In this document: piece by piece, positions 21,416 through 29,941 of the stretch | Layout of the letters: every line of letters starts with the position of its first letter | How positions within the stretch are numbered: the first letter of the stretch is position 1 | DNA from: a virus | Strand: one strand, 5' to 3' | IMG/VR virus record: IMGVR_UViG_3300033064_002377 | Coordinates: 1 to 52,517 of that record | Length of the DNA: 52,517 bases | Notes under the pieces: model-generated | Database searches by the model: none | What the model saw: only the letters and a program-made list of their open reading frames with translations | What the model was told of the DNA's origin: nothing | Position numbers and translations under genes: made by a program

Positions 21416-22929
21416 GATTTTCTTATGATACTCCAGTTTGTAGGAACTGGTTCTGCTGCTGGCGGTGGCGTAGGAGCTCCTTTGCCTCCAAGATTTACAC
21501 TGACTGCTACCCCTTTGTTGTGATACGGATATGGCTCATGAGTAGGAGCACGAGTAACAATACTTTCCAACGAATTGGGTTTTACTTTCCAACCAGTTGA
21601 ATTATCAAATTCAGTATCATCCAATGTGGTTTTGGGATACAGTCTAGGAGTTTGAACTGGGGTGGCTGGTAATCCATTTAGGTCTATTCTGAGTGCTTTG
21701 AGTCTCAGTGATGCACCACCATCAAATGATCCAGTTGTTGTGCTTTGCAATGCTAAAGAGCCGTCGGCTTTTATACCCACAGTTGATTGACCATACAATA
21801 CCATTTCACCTTGACTGGCTATGTTCAAGGTGCCCACTGCGCCTATGTTGGTGTCAGAATTTGATTTCATGTTGATTTCGCCGCCGGCATACATGTTGAT
21901 GTCTTTGTCAGCATGCAAGTTTATAGTACCTTGAGTACGAACATTTACTGAGTTAGTGGAAAAAACATCCACGGTGCCTTCCTCGCCAAACTCTATCCAG
22001 CTCTGTCCATTGGCATGAATGATCTGAAAGAAGTTTTCAGAATCATTCATCATGATCTGATGACCTTTGGATGTTCTCAATCTAAACAAGGCATTTTTAT
22101 TTTCCAGGTCACCATCGTCCATGACCAATGTATGTCCGCCCTTGCGTCCAATCACTGTGACGTCTTGCGGTTTAACTGTGCCTGCGCTGAGTTGTTTGCG
22201 TATGGTTGCAGGATCTAGACCACCTTGATAAATGGGCTGCCCTGGTGTAGATATTCCATAAACCGTGCTTGGACTTTCTCTCTGTGCATTGCTTATGATA
22301 GGGCCACGTTCAGGATCTCTATCTAGACCTTGCTGGAAAAATATAGCTGCTTGATAGCTATGTACCGGCTTGGGTTGTTCAAAGAATCGCGGATTCTGAT
22401 CTAATTCTTTATTTGCAGTATTGATCTCAGTAACTGGCAATTGTGGCGAATTTGCAAAATATGCTGTCTGCGTTTTGTTTTGTGTGACATACTGAGCTTG
22501 TTTAGCTGCTCCAATGGCAGGCAGCATGTGGTTCAAACTGTTGTCAATCACACTACCAACGTAATAACCTTGATCAGGGTCGCCTTCAACAAAAAAACAC
22601 ATGACTGAAGTTCCAATGTCCGGAGGAGTAAACCACATGCCGTAGCTTTGTTGATTGCCTGGATATGAACCTGCACCCGCACTGGTACTATTTTTTTCTG
22701 TAGCACCATAGAACGGTGATAGATATCTCACCCATCGCCAGGTCTCAGAATTGGTGCTGGGTTGTCCAGTAGCAAATTGTTCAATGAACACTTGTACACG
22801 ACCGGCTCTAGTGGCATCAATGTTGTTGACAATACGACCAATAAATGGTCCCATTTCGGCAGGTGTGCCGCCGCGATCAAACTTGAAATTCTTTGTTCTT
22901 CCTGAGGCTTGATTTATATTAGTTGTCAT
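21412..22929 (-). CDS. 5: Baseplate hub/spike subunit gp5-like (OB-fold plus beta-helix, no lysozyme)
   Basis: A 505-aa protein. Residues about 25-150 (GPFIGRIVNN...GRVQVFIEQF...PPDIGTSVMCFFVEGDPDQGYYVG) form the OB-fold typical of gp5/VgrG hub proteins. A GGHTLVMDDG segment near 266 and a run of short strands at about 310-400 (INLHADKDINMYAGGEINM, LNIASQGEMVLYG) match a triple-stranded beta-helix needle. The central lysozyme domain of T4 gp5 is not visible. gp5 trimers form the membrane-piercing spike under the tail tube. The ribosome-binding site AAAGGAAA precedes the ATG, and the end overlaps the next gene by four bases. Confidence 0.85.
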   Translation of the reverse strand: MTTNINQASGRTKNFKFDRGGTPAEMGPFIGRIVNNIDATRAGRVQVFIEQFATGQPSTNSETWRWVRYLSPFYGATEKNSTSAGAGSYPGNQQSYGMWFTPPDIGTSVMCFFVEGDPDQGYYVGSVIDNSLNHMLPAIGAAKQAQYVTQNKTQTAYFANSPQLPVTEINTANKELDQNPRFFEQPKPVHSYQAAIFFQQGLDRDPERGPIISNAQRESPSTVYGISTPGQPIYQGGLDPATIRKQLSAGTVKPQDVTVIGRKGGHTLVMDDGDLENKNALFRLRTSKGHQIMMNDSENFFQIIHANGQSWIEFGEEGTVDVFSTNSVNVRTQGTINLHADKDINMYAGGEINMKSNSDTNIGAVGTLNIASQGEMVLYGQSTVGIKADGSLALQSTTTGSFDGGASLRLKALRIDLNGLPATPVQTPRLYPKTTLDDTEFDNSTGWKVKPNSLESIVTRAPTHEPYPYHNKGVAVSVNLGGKGAPTPPPAAEPVPTNWSIIRKS

Positions 22930-22944
22930 TGCAACATATTTCCT

Positions 22945-24603
22945 TTATTGTGGTTTGCCCTGATCATCATTTACAATACCTTGTGGTGGGTTTGGAGAAA
23001 CAAACGCAGTGGTGTCTTCGTCACCCGCCACATAACCAGCACCTAATACTGGTGGTGCTGCAAATAGATCCGCCACTTGTACTCCCACATCCACTGTGGG
23101 TGGTATAGCTGGTCTAGGTTCTGCATTGTTAATTGATGCAATTGAATTGGCTGTTGATGAAGAATCAATATTTACTGCCGACTGAGCACTATCCGGATTA
23201 TTAATATTATACACAGATGCGCCTGCCAACAGTGTCCCAGAATTAACTGTGGTTGCTGGTGCAGTGTTCTGAACATTGCCAATGCTGCCTACTGATTTCT
23301 TTCCAGTCACAGGATCAGTTTTTCTACCTGTGTCGGCAGCAGCTACAGCATTCTTGGCAGGTGATTGTACCCAATTGCCTGATAGTTCTTGAGTAAATCT
23401 TCCACCGCGAAATCTACTTTTCACCCCAGTAGCTTGATATGACACTGCTTGTTGAGCAATACCTGCTGTACCAGCAATTCTGTTAGAGCCAAAGTTGTTT
23501 TGTCCCGGATCCATCAGACCAGTTGTGAGATTGTAATCAGTTGGCTTATTCCAGGCAAATTCAAAATATGCTGCGCTGGCTGTGAAGTTGATGCTGCCAT
23601 CAGGAAAAAATGCCGATGTACTAAATTGCCCCGGCTGTATGTTGGTTGGTGGCGGGATCCACGCAGGATCTCCCAATATGCTCAATTCAATATTGGCAAT
23701 ATTACTAGTGTAAAGATAATCTGCAGCATTAGCCCCAGGTTCAAATGTATTACCATCACCGCCTTGTCTAGCTTGATTACTGGCAGGCATGTATCGCTTT
23801 TTCCATTGCTCTCTGCTGTTGACTCGACTGGCTAGAGATTCATTGCCTGCTCTGACAGAAGCATCACTGGTCAAAGCCTGTGTCCAAGCATTGTTGTAAT
23901 TTTGTTCAAAGTTCAAAACTTGAGAATTTTGACCAGTGAACCAGTAGTTGTAAACTTTATGCACGCCTCTAAAACTGCCGTTGTCAAAGTATTCACTTTG
24001 AACAGGAACTTGATACGGTGCAATGATATAAGTTATTCTGTATGCAAAATCATTCTGCTTGGGATCATACTGCAATTGTTCAGCTTGACAAGAAATATTA
24101 AACCATGCAAAGTTCTGTGCAGGTTTTCCGTTGTATTCCCAACTATTTGTTTTTCCATTCCATGTAATTTTTTGCTGATCTGTGATATAATTACTGTTCC
24201 TCAATACTGTATCAATAAACTGTATGATTTGCTGTCCAGCTGTAGCTGATCGTTGTCGCACAGCCGGACTCATGTTTTGTTTTTCGCTCAAGAGCTCATC
24301 GGCAGCGGTGGCCTGTAAAGATCCACCAGCAAAATTTTTATCCAATGGACCAGGTGGTACCACGCTAGCATTGCTTAACAGTGGGTCAACAAATTTAATT
24401 TCGTATATGTCAGGTATTATACCTTTAGATTCAGCTATTTTCCCCCAATAGGAATTGAGTGCTGCTATCAACCCAGTGGCCACTTGAGTGGCCCCGGGCT
24501 TTGGGGCTGCATCAGCTTTGGCAGGTGCAGCCCCAGCAATAGCAGCAGCTGATCGATTCTCACCCGAGTTGTCAGAAGATCTTGGTGTTACATTAGTAGC
24601 CAT
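22945..24603 (-). CDS. Virion structural protein, probably baseplate hub-associated
   Basis: A 552-aa product starting MATNVTPRSSD. The frame opens earlier, at 24639, but that start lies inside the preceding gene; the ATG at 24603 follows AAAAAGGATAAT and sits two bases from the upstream stop. The first 45 residues are alanine-rich and disordered. The centre is aromatic-rich and beta-like (NFAWFNISCQAEQLQYDPK, RITYIIAPYQVPV, KVYNYWFTGQ). The last 130 residues are again low-complexity. It belongs with the neighbouring 505-aa protein and gp5 as a set of tail-tip genes. No T4 name can be assigned with confidence; a gp27-like hub role is possible but unproven. Confidence 0.6.
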   Translation of the reverse strand: MATNVTPRSSDNSGENRSAAAIAGAAPAKADAAPKPGATQVATGLIAALNSYWGKIAESKGIIPDIYEIKFVDPLLSNASVVPPGPLDKNFAGGSLQATAADELLSEKQNMSPAVRQRSATAGQQIIQFIDTVLRNSNYITDQQKITWNGKTNSWEYNGKPAQNFAWFNISCQAEQLQYDPKQNDFAYRITYIIAPYQVPVQSEYFDNGSFRGVHKVYNYWFTGQNSQVLNFEQNYNNAWTQALTSDASVRAGNESLASRVNSREQWKKRYMPASNQARQGGDGNTFEPGANAADYLYTSNIANIELSILGDPAWIPPPTNIQPGQFSTSAFFPDGSINFTASAAYFEFAWNKPTDYNLTTGLMDPGQNNFGSNRIAGTAGIAQQAVSYQATGVKSRFRGGRFTQELSGNWVQSPAKNAVAAADTGRKTDPVTGKKSVGSIGNVQNTAPATTVNSGTLLAGASVYNINNPDSAQSAVNIDSSSTANSIASINNAEPRPAIPPTVDVGVQVADLFAAPPVLGAGYVAGDEDTTAFVSPNPPQGIVNDDQGKPQ

Positions 24604-24604
24604 A

Positions 24605-26122
24605 TTATCCTTTTTCCCATAAACCAGTACCAGTACCATCTAGTATAGCTTGCATTTGCCGTTGAGATTCTTGTATATTGCTACTGACCGGCGGAGAGGT
24701 TTGTATAGGAATGCCATTTCTCACCTGATCACCAGCTGCTTGACTGGCTGTTTGTTGTACCACAGTTCCAATTAGGATGTCTTTCACTGTGGTTCCTTGA
24801 AATTGAAAGTTTTGTGGAATACTACCACGATTGGTACTGAAGCCTGTTGCTGTGCCCGGTACTGTGCCTGAAACTTGATATTCAACCAGCCGGTTGGCCA
24901 CTTTAAAGTCAATGTTGCTGATGATAAAAGGAATAAATTTTTCCACTGCTGCCTGACTGTCTGTGACCCCGGTGCGTCTTGCAATAGGTTGTACAAGATT
25001 TCCATTCACATCATATCCATAAAATCTTATCACTATCACATACACAGCCGAAGAGTAAGTTGGTGCAACTCCTGGTTTAATAATATTTTTCTTGCTGTAC
25101 AAATCTGCCACCGCACGGTACAAATTGTCCAACAACGAAATTCCGTTGGGCTCAGTAATAGTAAAAGTCAGCTTACCAAAGGCGGCTGCACCGCCGGTGG
25201 CAGTTCCTCCATATTTTATGTCAAATTCAAGATTGTCAATGTAATAATCCAATGGGAAAAAAGGACTACGTCCATACCCCACAGTGCCAGATGTTTGCAC
25301 AGTGGGATTGGTACCGTTGTTTGTGGGCGCTTGATTATTCACTGGTGCTCCGCCACTTTGTACCAAAAGGTAATAGCCTTCAAGATTTCTCTTTGGTGAT
25401 TTAACCAACTGATTATAAGTGGCAGGGTCCACTAGATACCAGCTGAGACTATAGGTATAGCTGGCATAAAAATCCAAGATATTGTCTTGTGATATAATAG
25501 CGTTGGATGCACCGCCATAAAGTTCATCCAGTCTGTTTCGCACAGCATTGGTAGTGGGTTGTGCAGCATCATCGCCGCGAGCGCCTACACCACCTTGTGT
25601 GGCATTATTAACTGGTGCAATGTCTTGTGGTGGAGGATCCAAGAATGACGGCGGTTCTGGCAATGCGCCGAATGGCTCCGGAGATGGTATAGCCTGAGTG
25701 GTGTTAATTGTTCTTGTTTCGGCATTGGTACCAGCATCTGCATTTCCATTTACAGTTGTTGCAGGCTCGTCAGCATTGGTAGGTGCCCCAGACAGTTTGT
25801 TAGTAATGCGTCCGTCTGGAGTTTCCACTTGCTGCTGCGGTGCTGTTGCAGTGGTATTGGCCTGATCATCTCTGGCCACTTGTGCTTGTGCAGTGGTATT
25901 GCCTGCGCTACTGGGTGCTGCATTGAGTTGCGTTTGTAAATCAGCTAGTTCAGCTTGTAAGGTAACTAGCCTTTGTTGTGTTCGGACTAGATTTCTCTCT
26001 GCGCTGGATCGTTGTAACGGCGTAAGAGTTGGATTTTGCAATCTTTCTTCAAACGCACGTATACTATCTTGCTCATACTCGATGTCCAATTTGATACGTA
26101 CAATATTACTTTGTATTGACAT
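24605..26122 (-). CDS. Virion structural protein with N-terminal coiled coil
   Basis: A 505-aa protein. Residues about 5-68 are charged and leucine-rich with heptad character (ERLQNP..., NLVRTQQRLVTLQAELADLQTQL), indicating a coiled coil. Residues 70-190 are a proline/asparagine/threonine-rich linker. From about 200 onward is a folded beta-rich part (DFYASYTYSLSWYLV, YYIDNLEFDIKYGG, KLTFTITEPNGISLLDNLY, YVIVIRFYGYD). The start follows the gp53-like stop by three bases, in the same orientation. This and the next gene look like consecutive parts of a hub or tail-tip assembly. No named T4 orthologue was recognised. Confidence 0.6.
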   Translation of the reverse strand: MSIQSNIVRIKLDIEYEQDSIRAFEERLQNPTLTPLQRSSAERNLVRTQQRLVTLQAELADLQTQLNAAPSSAGNTTAQAQVARDDQANTTATAPQQQVETPDGRITNKLSGAPTNADEPATTVNGNADAGTNAETRTINTTQAIPSPEPFGALPEPPSFLDPPPQDIAPVNNATQGGVGARGDDAAQPTTNAVRNRLDELYGGASNAIISQDNILDFYASYTYSLSWYLVDPATYNQLVKSPKRNLEGYYLLVQSGGAPVNNQAPTNNGTNPTVQTSGTVGYGRSPFFPLDYYIDNLEFDIKYGGTATGGAAAFGKLTFTITEPNGISLLDNLYRAVADLYSKKNIIKPGVAPTYSSAVYVIVIRFYGYDVNGNLVQPIARRTGVTDSQAAVEKFIPFIISNIDFKVANRLVEYQVSGTVPGTATGFSTNRGSIPQNFQFQGTTVKDILIGTVVQQTASQAAGDQVRNGIPIQTSPPVSSNIQESQRQMQAILDGTGTGLWEKG

Positions 26123-26125
26123 TGA

Positions 26126-26425
26126 TTAGAATCCTAATACACCACGCAATGTGGTTATTTTGGGTAGATAAATCTGTACCCCTGCTTTAAAATCCAGTGG
26201 CGGTGCAGCAAGTGTGTTGGGGTTGCGCTGATAAAACACCCACCAGAGGCTGGGATTGTCATACAAGTCCAAGGCCAACAGGTCAGGTCTATACTGATAT
26301 GTTTGATTGATCTGCATGAGTCGATCATCACTTTCTTTGGGGATAGCACGATTGGCCATCACATCCAAGAAAAATTGACTATACCCTGTGGTATAGTATG
26401 CACTAGTTGAGTCATATGTGGCCAT
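26126..26425 (-). CDS. 53: Baseplate wedge protein gp53-like (LysM-like)
   Basis: A 99-aa product with the gp53/LysM-like pattern: YQYRPDLLALDLYDNPSLWWVFYQRNP, followed by PPLDFKAGVQIYLPK. In T4, gp53 (about 196 aa) sits beside gp25 and gp6 in the inner baseplate ring; this form is short and consists essentially of the LysM-like core. Its ATG shares the last base of the upstream stop (TAATG) and its stop lies three bases before the next gene, so it is part of the same operon. Confidence 0.72.
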   Translation of the reverse strand: MATYDSTSAYYTTGYSQFFLDVMANRAIPKESDDRLMQINQTYQYRPDLLALDLYDNPSLWWVFYQRNPNTLAAPPLDFKAGVQIYLPKITTLRGVLGF

Positions 26426-27891
26426 TACCAGAATCCTCCTTTGATCAAGTCACCGTTGGCAAAACTCTTGAGACTGAACACTTGGCTGACCTGCGCCCGA
26501 GTCTGCATGGGCAATAAACTTATTACCATATCAATCTTGGTAGGCACATAGGTTGGTGAGTTTTTGCCCAATGTTGGTGGTGCCGGTGGAATTGAAATAG
26601 CACCTTTGTTGATACCTTGACTAGAAAACAAGTTTTCTAATCTCTTGACAGCGCCTGTTATAGGATTGGTAGGCAAGTCTTGTCTGGCTCTGCGAGTAAG
26701 TAAATTAGTACCATTGATGTTGGGGCTACCTGCACGGATATAATCTACATCATTGGGCAGATTGTATTGAAAACTGTTGACCACACAAGGATGTGCTGCA
26801 AACTGATATTCTCCAAGACCGGTTAGATATACCAGTGGTGGTGGTGCACCACGCTGTGCATCTTGACCATAAAACATTTTTGTCACTGATCTAAAAAAAT
26901 GTATCACCGCCAACAAATAATTGGCCTCAGATGTGTCTTGCGCTGTGAATGTTGCATTGAGAGTCACAGCATCAGTATAACTGCTTTTGTAAAAATAACC
27001 TTTGTAATTTGAATGTGTGAGCGAGTACGGTTCGTAGTCAGCTTTGTATCCTACATCAATCTTGGGCATGTATGGAAATATCACCCCGTTGGTCCGTTTT
27101 AAAGGCCAAAGTATGCCGTTTGGTGATTCATTGTACAAATAGTCAGCACCAGCGGCAAGACTGAGCCGCACACGCCAATCACCGTTGTTGACCAACTTTT
27201 TTTGAGCTTCTAATACTGCTTGTCTCTGTGCCAATTGTGTGCCGACCACAGCCTGTGAGTTCAAAGCAGTGGCACCAAACAGTTCAGCATCATCGGCCTG
27301 TGCCTGCTGAATAGCTGCCTGCTCGGCAAAAGATGCAGTATCCACTGGTTCAGGAGTTGGCGTAAGTCCAAACAGTTCAGCATCATCGGCCTGTGCCTGC
27401 TGAATGGCTGCCAGTTCAGTATCCACTGGTTCAGGAGTCGGCGTAAGTCCAAACAGTTCAGCATCATCGGCCTGTGCCTGCTGAATAGCTGCCAGTTCAG
27501 TATCCACTGGTTCAGCTTCAGTAAATGCAAACTCAGGGTCTATCTCAATGGTATTGTCTGCAAAGGGAAACGGTTGAGTAACTGTTGACGTAGTAGGCAG
27601 TGTTGTAGCTCTCACAATTATTCGTGGATCAATAGTTGGTACTGGTGCATTATTCAAAAAACCTTGTGCATCCACGGCTATACTGGGTTGTGTATAAGAC
27701 ACTTGCGTTAGGCCCGATTCAGCCACGGTTCCGCCAGCACCTGGAATTATTGCACTTGCATTGTCATTTGTACCTAATCCGTATGAGGCAGCATCAGTAC
27801 TGATACCTGACTCTACACTGGATTCATTCAACAATAGACCTTGTCGTATCAATTGATTGAATGTTGTTGCGTTATTTCTATTGTATGCCAT
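26425..27891 (-). CDS. Baseplate-tube junction / tail tube initiator-like protein (gp48/gp54 type)
   Basis: A 488-aa protein in two parts. Residues 1-230 are low-complexity and include three copies of a 27-residue acidic repeat (EPVDTELAAIQQAQADDAEL...). Residues about 240-450 form a folded domain (DWRVRLSLA, PYMPKIDVGYKADYEPYSLTHSNY, AQDTSEANYLLAVIHFFRSVTKMFYG, HPCVVNSFQYNLP). I recognise that domain from tube-initiator/baseplate-cap proteins of T4-like phages, though not well enough to choose between gp48 and gp54. It is the first gene of the leftward tail block. Strong ribosome-binding signals (AAAGGATAGGGA) lie before the ATG, and a GTAAATAA box lies upstream. Confidence 0.65.
   Translation of the reverse strand: MAYNRNNATTFNQLIRQGLLLNESSVESGISTDAASYGLGTNDNASAIIPGAGGTVAESGLTQVSYTQPSIAVDAQGFLNNAPVPTIDPRIIVRATTLPTTSTVTQPFPFADNTIEIDPEFAFTEAEPVDTELAAIQQAQADDAELFGLTPTPEPVDTELAAIQQAQADDAELFGLTPTPEPVDTASFAEQAAIQQAQADDAELFGATALNSQAVVGTQLAQRQAVLEAQKKLVNNGDWRVRLSLAAGADYLYNESPNGILWPLKRTNGVIFPYMPKIDVGYKADYEPYSLTHSNYKGYFYKSSYTDAVTLNATFTAQDTSEANYLLAVIHFFRSVTKMFYGQDAQRGAPPPLVYLTGLGEYQFAAHPCVVNSFQYNLPNDVDYIRAGSPNINGTNLLTRRARQDLPTNPITGAVKRLENLFSSQGINKGAISIPPAPPTLGKNSPTYVPTKIDMVISLLPMQTRAQVSQVFSLKSFANGDLIKGGFW
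27274..27513 (-). repeat. Three tandem copies of an ~81-bp (27-aa) repeat
   Basis: Copies at 27513-27433, 27432-27352 and 27351-27274 encode EPVDT..(L)AAIQQAQADDAELFG. The first two copies are nearly identical in DNA sequence. The third has an inserted ASFAEQ-type segment and a different end. The near identity points to recent duplication. Confidence 0.85.
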
Positions 27892-27907
27892 GATAGTTCC
27901 CTATCCT

Positions 27908-27915
27908 TTATTTAC
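27908..27915 (-). promoter_or_regulatory. Late-promoter-like box (GTAAATAA) for the leftward tail block
   Basis: Minus strand GAGTAAATAAAGGA lies 16-23 bases before the ATG at 27891, in the divergent gap shared with the gp55 promoter. The ribosome-binding site directly follows it. Confidence 0.4.
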
Positions 27916-27945
27916 TCAAAAAATAAACTGCCCAGTTTATAACCA

Positions 27946-27973
27946 TTGACAAAATGGAAAAACGTGCTATAAT
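27946..27973 (+). promoter_or_regulatory. Near-consensus sigma-70 promoter driving gp55
   Basis: A perfect -35 box TTGACA at 27946-27951 and a perfect -10 box TATAAT at 27968-27973 are spaced by 16 bases, with TG at 27965-27966 forming an extended -10. Transcription would start near 27980, so the true gp55 ATG must lie downstream. The ATG at 28002 with AAAGGA at 27986-27991 fits. The boxes imply use by host RNA polymerase before late gene expression. Confidence 0.8.
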
Positions 27974-28001
27974 AAATAATACTACAAAGGATCTCGCCCT
28001 A

Positions 28002-29870
28002 ATGTCGACCATTACAAGAGCAACACCAAAAACCAACTATCTCAACAACAGAGATATTCTCAAAGAAATTCATCTCAGCAAAAAGAATTATTGTGCGTTT
28101 AGAGATCCAGATCTGGATCATCAATACGACATTATCCTTCCAAGTGTAAGCAAGATCAATCAAAAGAGCACAGCCGAAGCACGTAGAAATCGTGCAGATC
28201 GTATCAAACGTGAAACCGGCGAGATCATTGATCCTAAAAAAATCCCCAACACAGATATTGTTTTTCGAGTCATGACCTGGGAACACATTCCTATGGCACC
28301 CAAAAAAATTACCAAAGCAGCGGCTAAAAAACGAAAATTAGAAGAGCTGCTGGAACTGGACGAGCCTGTGGAAGACGATCCATTAGTAGGATTGATTGAT
28401 GAACCCATGTTAGATCCCACACACATGCGGGTGAACTTCCCCCCATTTTTCCACTATCGCGTGGATGAGAACAAAGTTGCGTTCTTGGTGGGCAAAAGTC
28501 ATTGGCGAGGTGATCTTGAAACTGGTGAGTTTTCAAAAGATCACGGCGAGATGACTCGCACTTTGGCAAAAATGTTTATGAAACTGTGCGAACGCTATGC
28601 CACAAGATCAAACTGGCGCGGCTACTGTGTTGACGAAACCACAGAAGCTCTGACCAAGAGAGGCTGGCTTAAAGAAAATGAAATTACAGAAAATGATACT
28701 ATCTTATCGTACGAGGGCAATGATCTAACATGGTCTAAAATTAAATCTATCTATCGTAGCGAATTTGACGGGCTAATGCATAAACTAACCAATAGAGGAA
28801 TTGATGCACTTATTACACCTGGCCATAAAATTGTTACTGACCGCGGACTTGTTCCTGTAGAATACTTGTTGCAATCGGATAAGATTGTCATGCTCGGTAA
28901 TACAGTTAAAACCAATAATGAACAGAAATATTCCAATTCCATGGTTGAGTTATTGGGATGGATCCTTACCGAAGGAAATTATCAACCTAAAAAACAACTT
29001 GTCACAATTTATCAAAACGAAGGTGTGTATGCCGATCGAATTCGGGCTTGTCTACATGCTTTAAATTTTAAATTTAGCGAATCAACAGGTAAAAAGAATA
29101 TTAGCTTTTTATTAAACAGGCCAGCATCCGACAAGATTTTTAGTATTCTTCCTGTAAAAAATCTATCTATGGAGTTTATTCTTGATCTTACTTCGTCGCA
29201 ACGAGAACTATTAATTGCCACCATGGTTGACGGTGACGGCTGGGGTCGGGCATCTGGATGGAGTTATACGCAAAAAGATAAAACTCATGTTGATTTATTT
29301 CAGGCCCTGTGCGCAATCTCAGGGCACAAGACTAACTCAAATTTGGCAACACACAACTCGTTTGGAAAACAGGTCTTTTATTTCAATATTAATAAATTTG
29401 CAAGCAACACAACCAATGTCACTTCCATTGATTTTCACGGGGGTTCCCGTAACGGAAGAGACTTGATTGGCAGAGGCAAGGCCACGCACCCCAATCAACC
29501 AACCACACACTATAAAGGCCAAGTTTGGTGTCCTGAAACCGAGTATGGGTGTTTTGTTGCCCGCCGTGCCGGCAAGGTTTATCTTACCGGTAATACCTAC
29601 AATGAAGAAATGCGTGGACAAGCATTGTTGCAACTCAGCCAAATTGGACTGCAATTCGACGAATCAAAATCGCAGAATCCGTTCGCTTACTACACGGCTG
29701 CAATAACCAATTCGTTTACTAGAATTTTAAACATTGAAAAGAAGAATCAAAACATCAGAGACGATATCTTGGAAATGAATGGACTGAACCCATCATGGAC
29801 ACGACAGAACTCTGGCAAACACAGCATGGAAGCCATGTCTGGACCGGTTGTAAGTACATTGGATGAGTAA
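28002..29870 (+). CDS. 55: Late transcription sigma factor gp55, interrupted by an in-frame intein
   Basis: The 622-aa precursor splices to about 299 aa. The host protein resumes as TYNEEMRGQALLQLSQIGL, then SQNPFAYYTAAITNSFTRIL and EKKNQNIRDDILEMNGLNPSW, which is the sigma region 2-like part of gp55 that recognises late promoters. The upstream part (KSHWRGDLETGEFSKDHGEM, KLCERYATRSNWRGY) is typical of gp55 in T4-like phages outside the T-even group, and the protein is longer than T4 gp55 (185 aa). The frame opens at 27954 inside the promoter; I chose 28002 for its AAAGGA and its position after the -10 box. The intein (28626-29594) sits between GY and TYNEEM, so an unspliced precursor should lack an intact region 2. 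Confidence 0.88.
   Translation: MSTITRATPKTNYLNNRDILKEIHLSKKNYCAFRDPDLDHQYDIILPSVSKINQKSTAEARRNRADRIKRETGEIIDPKKIPNTDIVFRVMTWEHIPMAPKKITKAAAKKRKLEELLELDEPVEDDPLVGLIDEPMLDPTHMRVNFPPFFHYRVDENKVAFLVGKSHWRGDLETGEFSKDHGEMTRTLAKMFMKLCERYATRSNWRGYCVDETTEALTKRGWLKENEITENDTILSYEGNDLTWSKIKSIYRSEFDGLMHKLTNRGIDALITPGHKIVTDRGLVPVEYLLQSDKIVMLGNTVKTNNEQKYSNSMVELLGWILTEGNYQPKKQLVTIYQNEGVYADRIRACLHALNFKFSESTGKKNISFLLNRPASDKIFSILPVKNLSMEFILDLTSSQRELLIATMVDGDGWGRASGWSYTQKDKTHVDLFQALCAISGHKTNSNLATHNSFGKQVFYFNINKFASNTTNVTSIDFHGGSRNGRDLIGRGKATHPNQPTTHYKGQVWCPETEYGCFVARRAGKVYLTGNTYNEEMRGQALLQLSQIGLQFDESKSQNPFAYYTAAITNSFTRILNIEKKNQNIRDDILEMNGLNPSWTRQNSGKHSMEAMSGPVVSTLDE
28626..29594 (+). mobile_element. Intein with LAGLIDADG endonuclease in gp55 (323 aa)
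   Basis: The intein starts at Cys209 of the precursor (CVDETTEALTKRGWL, block A) and has a TPGHK block B. It carries two LAGLIDADG-type motifs (LLGWILTEGN and LIATMVDGDGWG), then a CFVARRAGKVYLTGN end (blocks F and G) finishing in Asn531, followed by Thr532 as the +1 nucleophile. The penultimate residue is Gly rather than the usual His. All splicing residues except that His are present, so splicing is likely. The endonuclease motifs look intact. Confidence 0.9.
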
Positions 29871-29941
29871 TAATAGAAATCGAATAATCAAGCAATTTTA
29901 GTAATGTCATACATAATCGTAGTAATACGCAAAGGTAATGT

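Noticed and set aside
27261-27530. 89-codon minus-strand ORF with LNQWILNWQ repeats
   Set aside because: It is the alternative frame of the 81-bp repeats of the 488-aa protein.
27954-28001. Upstream start for gp55 at 27954
   Set aside because: It lies between the -35 and -10 boxes of the promoter, so it would not be in the transcript.
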